From Sutterella sp. AM11-39 (GTDB taxonomy: Bacteria; Pseudomonadota; Gammaproteobacteria; Burkholderiales; Burkholderiaceae_F): a stretch of 64,000 nt of DNA. Below, one piece after another: positions 36,594 to 45,115 of this stretch. Position 1 is the first letter of the stretch; each line of letters begins with the position of its first letter. The stretch is taken from positions 124,001 to 188,000 of the forward strand of contig NZ_QRLV01000001.1 of the NCBI RefSeq assembly GCF_003472385.1, read 5' to 3'. A program made the position numbers and the translations under genes. Under the pieces are notes generated by a model. The model was not told the DNA's origin. It did not search any database and was given only the letters and a program-made list of their open reading frames with translations.

Positions 36594-37207
36594 GCAAGAA
36601 AATTCTGACGACGCCGATTCGCAGTGAGGACCTCGAAGACATCCGCATCGGCGACATTATCTATCTCAACGGTTATCTCATCACGGCTCGCGACTGCGCC
36701 CACACGCGCCTGGTCAAGCACGGCCGCAAGATCCCCGTCGATCTGGCAGGCAAGGCGATTTTCCACGCCGGCCCCATCATGGTGCCCGATCAGACTTCCG
36801 GCAGCGGCTTCAAGGTCGTTTCCATCGGTCCGACCACCTCCATGCGCATGGAAAAGTTCGAGAAGGAATTCATTGAGCAAACCGGCGTCAAGCTCATCGT
36901 CGGCAAAGGCGGCATGGGTCCCAACACGGTCGAAGGCTGCACCCGCTTTAAGGCGCTGCACTGTGTCTTTCCGGGCGGCTGCGCGGTACTGGCCGCTCAG
37001 TGCGTCGAAGAAGTCGAAGACGTGCAGTGGCCGGAACTGGGTATGCCCGAGTCGCTTTGGGTCATGCGAGTGAAGGAATTCGGCCCGTTGATCGTCTCGA
37101 TTGACACCCACGGCGGCAATCTGTTCGAACAGAACAAAAAAGTCTTTAACGAGCGGAAGGCTCCGATCGTTGAAGAAGTGATCAAAAAGACCGAATACAT
37201 CGATTGA
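36590..37207 (+). CDS. ttdB: L(+)-tartrate dehydratase beta subunit (GTG start)
   Basis: A 205-residue C-terminal half of a class I Fe-S hydro-lyase. It starts with GTG inside the ttdA stop (GTGA overlap), giving translational coupling. [39 protein letters not shown] and [14 protein letters not shown] match E. coli TtdB nearly residue for residue. Together with TtdA it forms the heterotetrameric dehydratase. The E. coli locus also has a LysR regulator and a transporter of the DASS group, both of which occur within 4 kb here. Confidence 0.87.
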   Translation: MSKKILTTPIRSEDLEDIRIGDIIYLNGYLITARDCAHTRLVKHGRKIPVDLAGKAIFHAGPIMVPDQTSGSGFKVVSIGPTTSMRMEKFEKEFIEQTGVKLIVGKGGMGPNTVEGCTRFKALHCVFPGGCAVLAAQCVEEVEDVQWPELGMPESLWVMRVKEFGPLIVSIDTHGGNLFEQNKKVFNERKAPIVEEVIKKTEYID

Positions 37208-37213
37208 TGAAGA

Positions 37214-37248
37214 AACGGGCGTTTCCGAAGCTTCGAGAAACGCCCGTT
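37214..37248 (+). terminator. ttdB 3' hairpin
   Basis: AACGGGCGTTTC pairs with GAAACGCCCGTT around an 11-base loop, followed by ATACTTG. Stable, but the U-tract is weak. Confidence 0.7.
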
Positions 37249-37261
37249 ATACTTGAATGTC

Positions 37262-37297
37262 AAGCCGTCGCGCTTTAGCTCGCTGGACGGCTTTTTT
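37262..37297 (+). terminator. Second terminator after ttdB
   Basis: AAGCCGTC and GACGGCTT form an 8-bp stem followed by TTTTG. In tandem with the hairpin at 37214, it separates ttdAB from the convergent LysR gene. Confidence 0.8.
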
Positions 37298-37302
37298 GTT
37301 GG

Positions 37303-38232
37303 CTAACCGTCGGCAAACTCGGTTTCGGCTACACGGCGCATGACTTCGATGAGGCTGCGCGCGGCCTTGGTCAGATAGCCGTTTTTGCGGTACGCCGCCA
37401 CAACCATGCGATCAGGACGAGCGGGCTCAATCGTGAAGTAGCGCACAGGCTGAGCCGGACGGCAGCGTTTGGCAAGCGTCTGTGTGACAAACGTTGCGCC
37501 GAGACCAGCGCTAGCCAAATGAAGCGCTGCAACGGGGGATTCGCTTTCAAGCATCACGCGGGGCGTTGTGCGTGTTGCACGGCACAGGTCTTCGTAAAGA
37601 TTGCGGAATTTCTGGCCCTGCTTGATCGTGATGAAGGGCTCACCGTTGAGACGATTGAACGGCATCGATGCGTAGCCGCCGGAGGCAGGCTGCGGCACAG
37701 TCTTTGCCACACGCGCCTCGGGGCTCATCGCCAACAGATAGCGTTCACGGAACAGCTCGGCATATTCGAGCTCGTCGCGATACAAAGGCGCGATCACCAA
37801 ACTGAGATCGGTGACACCATCGAAAGCAAAGTCCTCAAGCTCCTTGGTCGTACCTTCAGCAAGCGACACCGTCACGCCGGGATATTCTCGGCGGAAAATC
37901 GGCAACACTTCGGCTAGGAAAAACGTAGAACGGTAGTGCGATGAGCCGATGGTGACATGACCTCGAACACCTTCGTCAATATCAGCAATCAGTCGGGAGC
38001 GCATCGAACGCAACTGCTCAATTTCGCGTTCGGTTCGCATGAAGCACTCGCCGGCATAGGTGAGTCGCAGAGGCTTTGCGGTGCGATCCACAAGCTCAGT
38101 GCCGACTTCCGTTTCCAGACGATGCACAAATTGTGAAATGGATGGCTGAGAGATTTGCAACACCCGCGCCGCTTTGGAAAACGACCCGGCAGTGATCAGC
38201 GTATCCAGGTAGCGGTAAACATTACCGGACAT
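37303..38232 (-). CDS. LysR-family transcriptional regulator
   Basis: A 309-residue LTTR with the N-terminal winged helix (LDTLITAGSFSKAARVLQIS, QPSISQFVHRLE) and a C-terminal effector domain of two Rossmann-like lobes. It converges on ttdB and may control ttdAB or the dicarboxylate transporter, by analogy with TtdR of E. coli; there ttdR is divergent from ttdA, so the analogy is imperfect. A GAGG ribosome site precedes the ATG. Twelve bases separate it from the LapA-like gene upstream. Confidence 0.88.
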   Translation of the reverse strand: MSGNVYRYLDTLITAGSFSKAARVLQISQPSISQFVHRLETEVGTELVDRTAKPLRLTYAGECFMRTEREIEQLRSMRSRLIADIDEGVRGHVTIGSSHYRSTFFLAEVLPIFRREYPGVTVSLAEGTTKELEDFAFDGVTDLSLVIAPLYRDELEYAELFRERYLLAMSPEARVAKTVPQPASGGYASMPFNRLNGEPFITIKQGQKFRNLYEDLCRATRTTPRVMLESESPVAALHLASAGLGATFVTQTLAKRCRPAQPVRYFTIEPARPDRMVVAAYRKNGYLTKAARSLIEVMRRVAETEFADG

Positions 38233-38244
38233 AAAAACCTCGCC

Positions 38245-39006
38245 TTACGAATGGAACATTTTTTTGAAAAACCCGTCTTTGGATTTAGCTGCCGGCACAA
38301 CCGGCTGAGCAACCTCCTCCTTGATATTGTCGGTTGCGGCAGGTGCGGATACAGGCGCCGGTGCGGACTCAGCCGCCGGCGCCGGCGCCGTGCTCGGCGC
38401 TTCAACGACCGAATTTGTGTCCGGCTCGCTCGGCTTCAGCGACTTCTCTTCCTTATTCGGTTTACTACCCCCTAAAAAACCGAAAAAGCCGGACTTCTTA
38501 GGTTCCGGCGCGGGCAGTTCAGGCGCCGGTCCGATTTGCGCTTTGTCCGCAATCTGCTCGATTCGAAGCGATAACTTTTCAAGCGCTTTTTCTACGGCTT
38601 CCAGCCGCTTTTGAGCATTGACGGCACTGGTCGTCGGAACTTCAACAGCCGCCTTAATGCCAGCAAGAAGCTCTTCGCGGTTCTTGACCATTTCCTGACG
38701 CAAGCTTTCTTTGGTCTGCTCCAAGCGAGACTGTTCCGCATGGTCGGCAAGCGACTTGTTGGCATTTGCTTCCTTGTATGCCTTGCGAATCTCAACTAGC
38801 GTAGAAGCTTGCTGCATCAAGGCCCAAGCGATGCCGAAGAGCCACAGCCCGCCGAGAATCACCAACAGGATCAGTCCCAGCGGAGCCTGAATTTCTTCAA
38901 CGATCAGATTGACAGGCACGGAGGCCGTGATTCCCTGCCAATTGAGGATCAAGAAAATCAGCGCCAACAGACTCAAAATAGCCAGAACAACAGAGCGCAG
39001 CGTCAT
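38245..39006 (-). CDS. LapA-like membrane protein with coiled coil and Pro/Ala-rich tail
   Basis: A 253-residue protein. Two transmembrane helices (about 5-25 and 42-64) resemble the LapA/DUF1049 domain. A coiled coil follows (about 65-155, rich in Glu, Lys, Ala, Gln), then a Pro/Ala/Ser low-complexity stretch. Two similar Lys-rich, Phe-Phe motifs flank that stretch: KKSGFFGFLGG near 169 and KDGFFKKMF at the C-terminus. Such tails could bind a partner or membrane. Function unknown. It is probably co-transcribed with the downstream LysR gene. Confidence 0.7.
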   Translation of the reverse strand: MTLRSVVLAILSLLALIFLILNWQGITASVPVNLIVEEIQAPLGLILLVILGGLWLFGIAWALMQQASTLVEIRKAYKEANANKSLADHAEQSRLEQTKESLRQEMVKNREELLAGIKAAVEVPTTSAVNAQKRLEAVEKALEKLSLRIEQIADKAQIGPAPELPAPEPKKSGFFGFLGGSKPNKEEKSLKPSEPDTNSVVEAPSTAPAPAAESAPAPVSAPAATDNIKEEVAQPVVPAAKSKDGFFKKMFHS

Positions 39007-39135
39007 AGGTCATTACCGCAAAAAATGAAAAGACGATAGGAACGGAATTAACATGCCTTTCATAGCATTTTAATTATAGAGCTAAACGAACCGTTTAAAC
39101 GTCGGTTTTTGTTAAGAGCCGTTGCAGGAACGACA

Positions 39136-39176
39136 CACCGCCGCACCCAGAGAATTTTTCCCCGAGTGCGGCGGTG
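39136..39176. repeat. Long GC-rich inverted repeat after the DASS transporter gene
   Basis: CACCGCCGCAC and GTGCGGCGGTG are perfect 11-bp arms around a 19-base loop containing AATTTTT. It lies 28 bases past the transporter stop. There is no U-run after the stem on either strand, so it is a 3'-end hairpin of uncertain terminator activity. Confidence 0.55.
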
Positions 39177-39203
39177 CGAAGCAGATGGTTGAATCAGTTT
39201 TGT

Positions 39204-40733
39204 TTAGGTCACGGGAATGATACCCGGATCAATGATCAGCACTGCAATCGAGATCACAATAATCGAGACCACATTGAGCCAGAAGCCTGCGCGCAGCATG
39301 TCGCCTATCTTCAGGCGGCCGGTACCGAACACCATGGCGTTGGGAGGCGTACCCACCGGCATCATGAAGGCGCAGCTCGTTGCCATCGTGGCGGCAATCA
39401 GCAGAGACTGCGGATTGGCGTTGATGGAGTCGGCCACAGCGGCCACAAGCGGCATCAAGGTCGCAGCAAGAGCTGTGTTGGAGGTGAATTCCGAGGCAAA
39501 GCAAGCCAGAGTTGACACGCCGCCCACGATCGCCCACTCGGGCAGACCGCCCAGAGCCACCGCAGCAGCGCCCACCGCATCAGCCGCTCCGGTGCGTTGG
39601 ATAGCCGCAGCCATCGCGAGACCACCACCGAACAGCAGCAGCACGTCCCAACTCACGCCCTTGGCGGCACTCGACCAGTCCAGAGCATGGATGCCCTTCT
39701 TGGCGTCCACGGGGATGATGAAGAGGATGATACCGGCGCCCATGGCGATCACGGTGTCACTCAGCGGCTTCAAGGGCTTAGTGCCGGCGATTTCAAGGCC
39801 GCGCAACACGGGACCGAACGTCCACAGCAGCGCCGCAACCACGAACACGATCAGAACTGTCCATTCGCCGCGGGTAAGCGGACCGAGATGCTTGATTTCG
39901 CTGTTGACCCAATCCTTGCCTCCGGGCAGTTCGCCGGGCTGGTCGCGGAAGAGCACGTGCACGAGCAACAGATAGGTCGCGATGATCAGAATCGTCATCG
40001 TCGGAAACGAGATCTTGAGCCAGTCAAGGAAGCTTACGGGCGAGCCATATGTTTGTTCCACGAAGCGAGCCAAAATGCCGTTGGGAGGCGTACCGATCAG
40101 GGTGTAGACACCACCCAGAGAGGCGCCGTAGGCCACGCTCAGAAGCAGGCACACACCGAAGTTGCGTTCCGCCTTATCGATGGGCTTGTCGATGCGCGTA
40201 GAGCGAACGACGGCCATAAGTGCAAGAGCGATCGGAAGCATCATGGCGGCGGTAGCGGTGTTTGACACCCAGGCCGACAGGAAGCTCGTAGCGAGCATGA
40301 TGCCAAGAACGATCTGCTTGGGCTTGGTGCCCACGATACGTATCGTGTAAAGAGCGATGCGACGGTCGAGGCCCCAGCGGGCGATGCCGGCAGCAATCAA
40401 AAAGCCGCCCAAGAAGAGATAGATCGTGCTGTTGGAATATTCCTTGAGCGTCTGAGCGGGGGTCGCCACGCCAAGTAGCGGGAAGCACACGATCGGCAAA
40501 AGGGCCGTAACGGCAATCGGAACAGCTTCGGTGAACCACCAAATAGCCATCCAGAGCACCATACTCACGCAAGCGCGAGCGGCGTGCGTCAGTTCAACCG
40601 GATCGCCTTTGGCGCTCACATAAGATTCCGGCAGGATGAAATAAAGAGCCAGGGCAAGCAAGGGGCCCAGGATGAGAGGGATGACCTTGGACTTGTTGTC
40701 CAGTGCGCCGATCTCAATACTGGATTCGTGCAT
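39204..40733 (-). CDS. DASS (SLC13/INDY-type) sodium:dicarboxylate symporter
   Basis: A 509-residue transporter with about 12 helices. Two SNT motifs, SNTATAAMMLPI and SNTALAATLMPL, and the paired GTPPNG / GTPPNAM loops mark the sodium- and carboxylate-binding sites of the INDY group. Likely substrates are succinate, fumarate, malate or tartrate. It resembles NaDC/INDY more than the TtdT/CitT exchanger subgroup. AGGAGG precedes the ATG and an FNR-like box lies 121 bases upstream, so anaerobic induction is plausible. Confidence 0.92.
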   Translation of the reverse strand: MHESSIEIGALDNKSKVIPLILGPLLALALYFILPESYVSAKGDPVELTHAARACVSMVLWMAIWWFTEAVPIAVTALLPIVCFPLLGVATPAQTLKEYSNSTIYLFLGGFLIAAGIARWGLDRRIALYTIRIVGTKPKQIVLGIMLATSFLSAWVSNTATAAMMLPIALALMAVVRSTRIDKPIDKAERNFGVCLLLSVAYGASLGGVYTLIGTPPNGILARFVEQTYGSPVSFLDWLKISFPTMTILIIATYLLLVHVLFRDQPGELPGGKDWVNSEIKHLGPLTRGEWTVLIVFVVAALLWTFGPVLRGLEIAGTKPLKPLSDTVIAMGAGIILFIIPVDAKKGIHALDWSSAAKGVSWDVLLLFGGGLAMAAAIQRTGAADAVGAAAVALGGLPEWAIVGGVSTLACFASEFTSNTALAATLMPLVAAVADSINANPQSLLIAATMATSCAFMMPVGTPPNAMVFGTGRLKIGDMLRAGFWLNVVSIIVISIAVLIIDPGIIPVT

Positions 40734-40853
40734 GTTTGCCTCCTAATAAGAAGGGCAACTGTCTGGGAAAAGATCGGCGAGAAGGCCGTATCGACTGTTG
40801 CTCGGGGTTGTTCGTACTCAAGTTATCTCTTTTTGTTAAGAGATCATCGAGTT
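40734..40853. other. Leader region of the DASS transporter gene
   Basis: This 120-base stretch holds the transporter ribosome site (AGGAGG) and untranslated leader on the minus strand. No frame or other repeat is seen. Confidence 0.3.
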
Positions 40854-40867
40854 TTGATATTAGTCAA
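40854..40867 (-). promoter_or_regulatory. FNR-like box upstream of DASS transporter
   Basis: TTGATATTAGTCAA reads TTGAT-N4-GTCAA, nine of ten positions of the FNR consensus. It lies 121 bases upstream of the transporter start. Inference from consensus. Confidence 0.5.
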
Positions 40868-41000
40868 CAGAAAAGTGCACTAAAACCCTTTGTCCTTAGT
40901 ATAAACCCTAATGAAACAAAAATATTCAGGACCTTTATAAAAATTGCACTATCAACCCCCATGCCTGCATCTACAGTGTTCAGCTCAGACACATACGCAT
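40868..41000. other. AT-rich spacer between DASS promoter region and frdC terminator
   Basis: About 130 AT-rich bases with no recognised feature, separating the putative transporter promoter from the terminator of frdC. Confidence 0.3.
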
Positions 41001-41039
41001 AAAAAAGCCGAACTTCCGGAAAAAGGAAATTCGGCTTTT
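41001..41039 (-). terminator. frdC terminator
   Basis: On the minus strand AAAAGCCGAATTTCC pairs with GGAAGTTCGGCTTTT (one T-G pair) around TTTTTCC, followed by TT. A strong intrinsic terminator about 65 bases after the frdC stop. Confidence 0.9.
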
Positions 41040-41104
41040 AAAGTTGCCTCCCCGGGTAAGGAGACTGGAGCCCGGGGAGATGAGCTGCTGCAAACAGCTT
41101 CGGA

Positions 41105-41893
41105 TTACTTGTCGGCGAACCAGTTGACGGTAGGAACGTAACGGGTGGCGGCGTTGCCGGATTCCACGAGTTCCTTGCCATAACCCCAGTAGGTGTAGGC
41201 CGTCAGGGAGCCGCAGCAGATCATCAGGAAGGCGATCACAACCATGGCCTTGCGCAGACCGTGAGCGCGACCCTTGATGACGTCCCACTTCACAGCCAGA
41301 CGATACAGACCGATCATGCCGTGCAGTTCGGTGGCAACCAGGAAGATGAGCGTCCAGATCAGGCCATTGTGATAGGTGTGAACCGACGACAGGTTGGGAT
41401 CGATTTCGGACGGAGCCGTAAGCATGCCCATGACGTGCGGGAACACCATGCCGGTGAGGATGATGGCGGTCACGAACTGGATGAACCACAGAGAAGAATC
41501 CGTGTGGTGCACAACCTTCACGTGAGCGCGGATATCACGGAACTGCTTGTAGGAAGTCGGGAAGCGACGCAGAGCGCACAGAGCGTGGATGATGACGCAG
41601 AGCGTGATGATGCCGACGAACAAAAAGTGCAGCCAGATCTGTTCATGGCCGAAGATCGGGGTACCACCGGAAACCTGGATCAGGTTCCAGAAGAGATCCT
41701 TGCCGACCTGAATAGAGCTGGTGAATGCCATGTGGCAGAACAGGAAGATGCCGAGGATGGCACCGGTGACGGACTGAGCCACGTCAACGTATGCAGGCCA
41801 CTTGCTGGCACGCTTAGCATCCTTGAGGGTCACGCCGGCGATGACTTCGGGGCCGGTGGGGGTATGACCGTACTTGATGTTGTCGGGAGTCAT
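41105..41893 (-). CDS. frdC: Fumarate reductase / succinate dehydrogenase dihaem cytochrome b subunit
   Basis: A 262-residue membrane protein of the Wolinella FrdC type, with five helices. Four histidines expected to ligate the two haems b are present: H54 (LFCHMAF), H103 (IIHALCALRRFP), H153 (VFPHVMG) and H191 (ELHGMIGLYRL). It passes electrons between menaquinol and the FrdA/FrdB subunits. Neither frdA nor frdB is next to it: upstream is uvrA and downstream a transporter. AAGGAAA precedes the ATG and a perfect FNR box lies 107 bases upstream. Confidence 0.9.
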   Translation of the reverse strand: MTPDNIKYGHTPTGPEVIAGVTLKDAKRASKWPAYVDVAQSVTGAILGIFLFCHMAFTSSIQVGKDLFWNLIQVSGGTPIFGHEQIWLHFLFVGIITLCVIIHALCALRRFPTSYKQFRDIRAHVKVVHHTDSSLWFIQFVTAIILTGMVFPHVMGMLTAPSEIDPNLSSVHTYHNGLIWTLIFLVATELHGMIGLYRLAVKWDVIKGRAHGLRKAMVVIAFLMICCGSLTAYTYWGYGKELVESGNAATRYVPTVNWFADK

Positions 41894-41971
41894 GATCGAT
41901 TTCCTTAGTTTTTTAATGGAATGGGATCGAGGGCAGAGACTACTACCCTGACCCTTGATTTTGATGTGCGA

Positions 41972-41977
41972 ATAATG
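41972..41977 (-). promoter_or_regulatory. Candidate -10 element of frdC
   Basis: CATTAT on the minus strand (4 of 6 matches to TATAAT). With a start near 41965, the FNR box centre at 42006.5 falls at -41.5, the class II activator position. Confidence 0.45.
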
Positions 41978-41999
41978 CTCCTTTCAGACGTTTTTAATA

Positions 42000-42013
42000 T
42001 TGATATAAATCAA
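42000..42013 (-). promoter_or_regulatory. Consensus FNR box upstream of frdC
   Basis: TTGATATAAATCAA is a perfect TTGAT-N4-ATCAA palindrome, the FNR/ANR consensus. Spacing to the candidate -10 element fits a class II FNR-activated promoter, so expression is expected to rise without oxygen. Confidence 0.75.
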
Positions 42014-42062
42014 ACTTTCATCGCTTAGGAGTCAATTTACTGTACCCTTTTACCGTCAATTT

Positions 42063-42076
42063 GCGGGTTATCCCGC
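42063..42076. repeat. Small hairpin GCGGG-TTAT-CCCGC
   Basis: Perfect 5-bp arms with a 4-base loop in the uvrA-frdC gap, 83 bases past the uvrA stop. No U-run follows. Confidence 0.3.
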
Positions 42077-42115
42077 ATAAAAAGCCAAGATTCGATGTTT
42101 GACACTTTCCTTATA

Positions 42116-42131
42116 CAAGGGTTAACCCTTG
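42116..42131. repeat. 16-bp perfect palindrome between uvrA and frdC
   Basis: CAAGGGTTAACCCTTG is self-complementary without a spacer and lies 28-43 bases after the uvrA stop. With no loop it suits a dimeric protein site more than an RNA hairpin. No known consensus recognised. Confidence 0.4.
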
Positions 42132-42158
42132 CTTTCTCGAAAAATTTGACTTCTGGTC

Positions 42159-44993
42159 TCATCTGCGCTTTTTCGGTGCCTTTCCGTCGGCCGTTGCGTG
42201 CAGCCATTGTCCGGTGATGCTCTCGGAGCACTTCATCAGATCTTCGGGAGTGCCTTCAAAAACAAGCTGACCTCCAGCGTTGCCGCCTTCAGGCCCGATG
42301 TCCACCACCCAATCGGCTCCGGCAATCACGTCGGTGTTGTGCTCAATCACGATGACTGTATTGCCAAGCGCGGTCAAACGGCGCAGCACGCGCATGAGCA
42401 CGGCCACGTCCTCGAAATGAAGCCCGGTCGTAGGTTCGTCCAATATATAGAGAGTACGTCCCGTGTCGCGGCGTGCCAATTCCTGGGCCAATTTGATGCG
42501 CTGCGCTTCGCCGCCCGAAAAAGTCACGGCGCTTTGGCCCAGACCGATGTATCCAAGGCCCACTTCTTCTAGCATTTCGAGCTTGCGCACGATCTGCGTG
42601 TGAACGTCAAAGAACGGCAACGCATCGCTTACCGTCATGTCCAACACGTCAGCAATCGATTTGCCCTTGTACTTCACTTCTAGCGTCTCGCGGTTGTAGC
42701 GCCGTCCGTGGCAAACCGGACAGTCAACATATACCGGCGGCAAAAAGCCCATTTCGAACTTGATACGGCCTTCTCCCTCGCAGGCTTCGCACGCGCCGCC
42801 CTCAGTATTGAAACTAAAGCGACCCGGCCCGTACCCGCGCTCGAGAGCCGCAGGTGTTGCCGCAAACACTTCTCGCAACGGCAACATGAGCCCCGTATAG
42901 GTTGCCGGATTGGATCGCGGCGTCTTACCAATTGCGCTCTGGTCGACCTCAATGATCTTGTCGAAATAATCAGCGCCTTCGATTTCCTCGAAATCAAGCG
43001 GCTGAAGCTTGGCGCGATGCAGACGCTTTTTCATAAAGCGGCCGAGCGTTTCGTTGACAAGTGTTGACTTGCCCGAACCCGATACGCCCGTGACCGCCAC
43101 CAGGGCCCCCACAGGAAATCGACACGTGATGTGCTTGAGGTTGCGCCCCGACGCGCCCCTGATGACGAGAGCTTCGGAGTCAGCGGTAAACACCTTGTGA
43201 GGCGCCTGCGGCATCTTGAGTCGTCCGCTCAGATACGCGCCAGTTTTGGAAGACTCGCACGCGCATATGTCCTTGACGTCACCCTGGCAAACGACCGTGC
43301 CGCCCTGTGTACCGGCTCCCGGCCCCATATCCACCACCCAGTCAGCCGCGCGAATCATTTCGGGGTCATGTTCGACCACGACAACCGTGTTGCCGGCCTT
43401 CGTGAGCTTCTTGAGCATGTCGATGACGCGCCCCGTGTCGCGCTGATGCAGCCCCACGGTCGGCTCGTCGAGCACGTAGGTCACGCCCGTCAAACCGGCG
43501 CCGAGCTGACCCGCCAGACGAATGCGCTGCACCTCGCCGCCCGAAAGGCTCGATGTTTCGCGCGAAAGCGTCAGATATCCCAGACCGACGTCAATCAGAA
43601 AGCGCACGCGCTTTAAAACTTCATCAAACAAGGGTTTGGCCACGCAAGCAGCGGCCGGCGCAAGCTCCAGTCCTTCAACACGCTCTACAAATTCCAGAAG
43701 CGGTAGCCGCTGCATCTCAATCAGATTGATGCGATTGTCGGGTACACCCACGTAAACATTTTTGACTTCTGCTCGATGACGCGTCCCGTCGCAGGCCGGG
43801 CACACGGTAGTGCGACGCAGCACGCGCATACCGTTTTTGACCGCTTCGCTCGTCGTGCGCTTCCACTTCTTTTCAAGCTGCGTGATCACACCTTCAAAGT
43901 CTGGCATGCCGAGCACCTCACGCTGCGTCTTGTTCGGGCCGTAAAGCACATAGTCCTTAACGTCCTGTGAAAGATCGTCAAACGCAACGTCCAGAGAGAA
44001 CCCCAGCAAGCGCGAGGCCGTCAACAGATCCGCAAAGTTGGCTCGATTTTGCGGCGTACAGCCACACACGGCCCCCTGGCGCAACGTCAATCGCGCGTCG
44101 CTTACCACCAACGCAGGATCAAATCGTTCTACTTCACCCGAACCTTCACATACCGGACACGCCCCGAGCGCGTTGTTAAAGGAAAACATCGCAGGGCTCA
44201 GATCGGGTGCAGTAGCTTCGCACACCGGGCAGCAATAGCGCGTGTGAAACACACGGCGCTCGCCGGTGTCCATTCTGAGATAGGCCGAGCGACCATCGCC
44301 CGCCTTGACGGCCGCTTCAAAGCTTTCGGCCAAGCGCGAACGTTGCGCATCAGAACTTTTGAGTCGATCGATCACGATGTCGATCGTGTGTCCCGCCACA
44401 GGCTCAGTGAGTATCTGCTGCGGCATATCGTCGAGCGTGTACGTTTCGCCGTCGAGCAAAAGACGCAGAAAGCCGCGCTTGATGAGCTGCTTGCCCACTT
44501 CGGCAAACGTGACAGCTCCGGGAATCTTTAGGGGCGCCAAAATCAGAACGCGCGTTCCCTCCTCAAAACCCAACACGGCATCGACCATATCGTGCACGCC
44601 GCTTTTTTGCAGCGGCACATCGTGCTCGGCACAGTACGGCACACCGGCTCGCGCAAAGAGAACGCGCAGGTAGTCGTTGATCTCGGTCATCGTGCCCACC
44701 GTCGAGCGCGATCCCGTAGTGGTCGTTGCCTGCCCGATGGCAATGCAGGGAGAAAGCCCTTCGATGGCATCCACATCGGGCTTATCCATCACATCCATGA
44801 AGCGGCGAGCGTAGCTCGAGACACTTTCAGCGTAGCGACGCTGACCTTCGGCATAGAGCGTGTCAAACGCAACTGAACTCTTGCCCGAACCCGACGGTCC
44901 GGTGACAACCGTGAGCTTGCCGCGCGGAATCTCTACGTCGACGTTTTTTAGGTTATGTGTGCGAGCTCCGCGGATGCGGATGGTATCGGGCAT
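42159..44993 (-). CDS. uvrA: Excinuclease ABC subunit A
   Basis: The damage-recognition ATPase of nucleotide excision repair. The 944 residues contain two ABC cassettes: Walker A GPSGSGKSSVAFD near residue 32 and GVSGSGKSTLVNE near 640. The signatures are LSGGEVQRIRLA and FSGGEAQRIKLA, and each half has zinc-binding Cys pairs (CCPVCEA; CEACEGEGR). AGGAAGGA precedes the ATG. It is divergent from an MFS gene as in other Burkholderiales. I found no LexA-type CTGT-N8-ACAG box in the 121-base gap. Confidence 0.98.
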   Translation of the reverse strand: MPDTIRIRGARTHNLKNVDVEIPRGKLTVVTGPSGSGKSSVAFDTLYAEGQRRYAESVSSYARRFMDVMDKPDVDAIEGLSPCIAIGQATTTTGSRSTVGTMTEINDYLRVLFARAGVPYCAEHDVPLQKSGVHDMVDAVLGFEEGTRVLILAPLKIPGAVTFAEVGKQLIKRGFLRLLLDGETYTLDDMPQQILTEPVAGHTIDIVIDRLKSSDAQRSRLAESFEAAVKAGDGRSAYLRMDTGERRVFHTRYCCPVCEATAPDLSPAMFSFNNALGACPVCEGSGEVERFDPALVVSDARLTLRQGAVCGCTPQNRANFADLLTASRLLGFSLDVAFDDLSQDVKDYVLYGPNKTQREVLGMPDFEGVITQLEKKWKRTTSEAVKNGMRVLRRTTVCPACDGTRHRAEVKNVYVGVPDNRINLIEMQRLPLLEFVERVEGLELAPAAACVAKPLFDEVLKRVRFLIDVGLGYLTLSRETSSLSGGEVQRIRLAGQLGAGLTGVTYVLDEPTVGLHQRDTGRVIDMLKKLTKAGNTVVVVEHDPEMIRAADWVVDMGPGAGTQGGTVVCQGDVKDICACESSKTGAYLSGRLKMPQAPHKVFTADSEALVIRGASGRNLKHITCRFPVGALVAVTGVSGSGKSTLVNETLGRFMKKRLHRAKLQPLDFEEIEGADYFDKIIEVDQSAIGKTPRSNPATYTGLMLPLREVFAATPAALERGYGPGRFSFNTEGGACEACEGEGRIKFEMGFLPPVYVDCPVCHGRRYNRETLEVKYKGKSIADVLDMTVSDALPFFDVHTQIVRKLEMLEEVGLGYIGLGQSAVTFSGGEAQRIKLAQELARRDTGRTLYILDEPTTGLHFEDVAVLMRVLRRLTALGNTVIVIEHNTDVIAGADWVVDIGPEGGNAGGQLVFEGTPEDLMKCSESITGQWLHATADGKAPKKRR

Positions 44994-45115
44994 GAACGGT
45001 CCTTCCTAAAATCGGTTTAAGCACAAAGCTTAAGTTTTGGCTTAGGCGAATCGACTACTATACAACGCATTGCGCTCTAAAGCAGTGTTTTTTCTTCTTT
45101 TGACCTCAGCTTCCC

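Noticed and set aside
44994..45115. LexA box in the uvrA promoter
   Set aside because: No CTGT-N8-ACAG or close variant is present in the 121-base gap, so SOS control is not supported.
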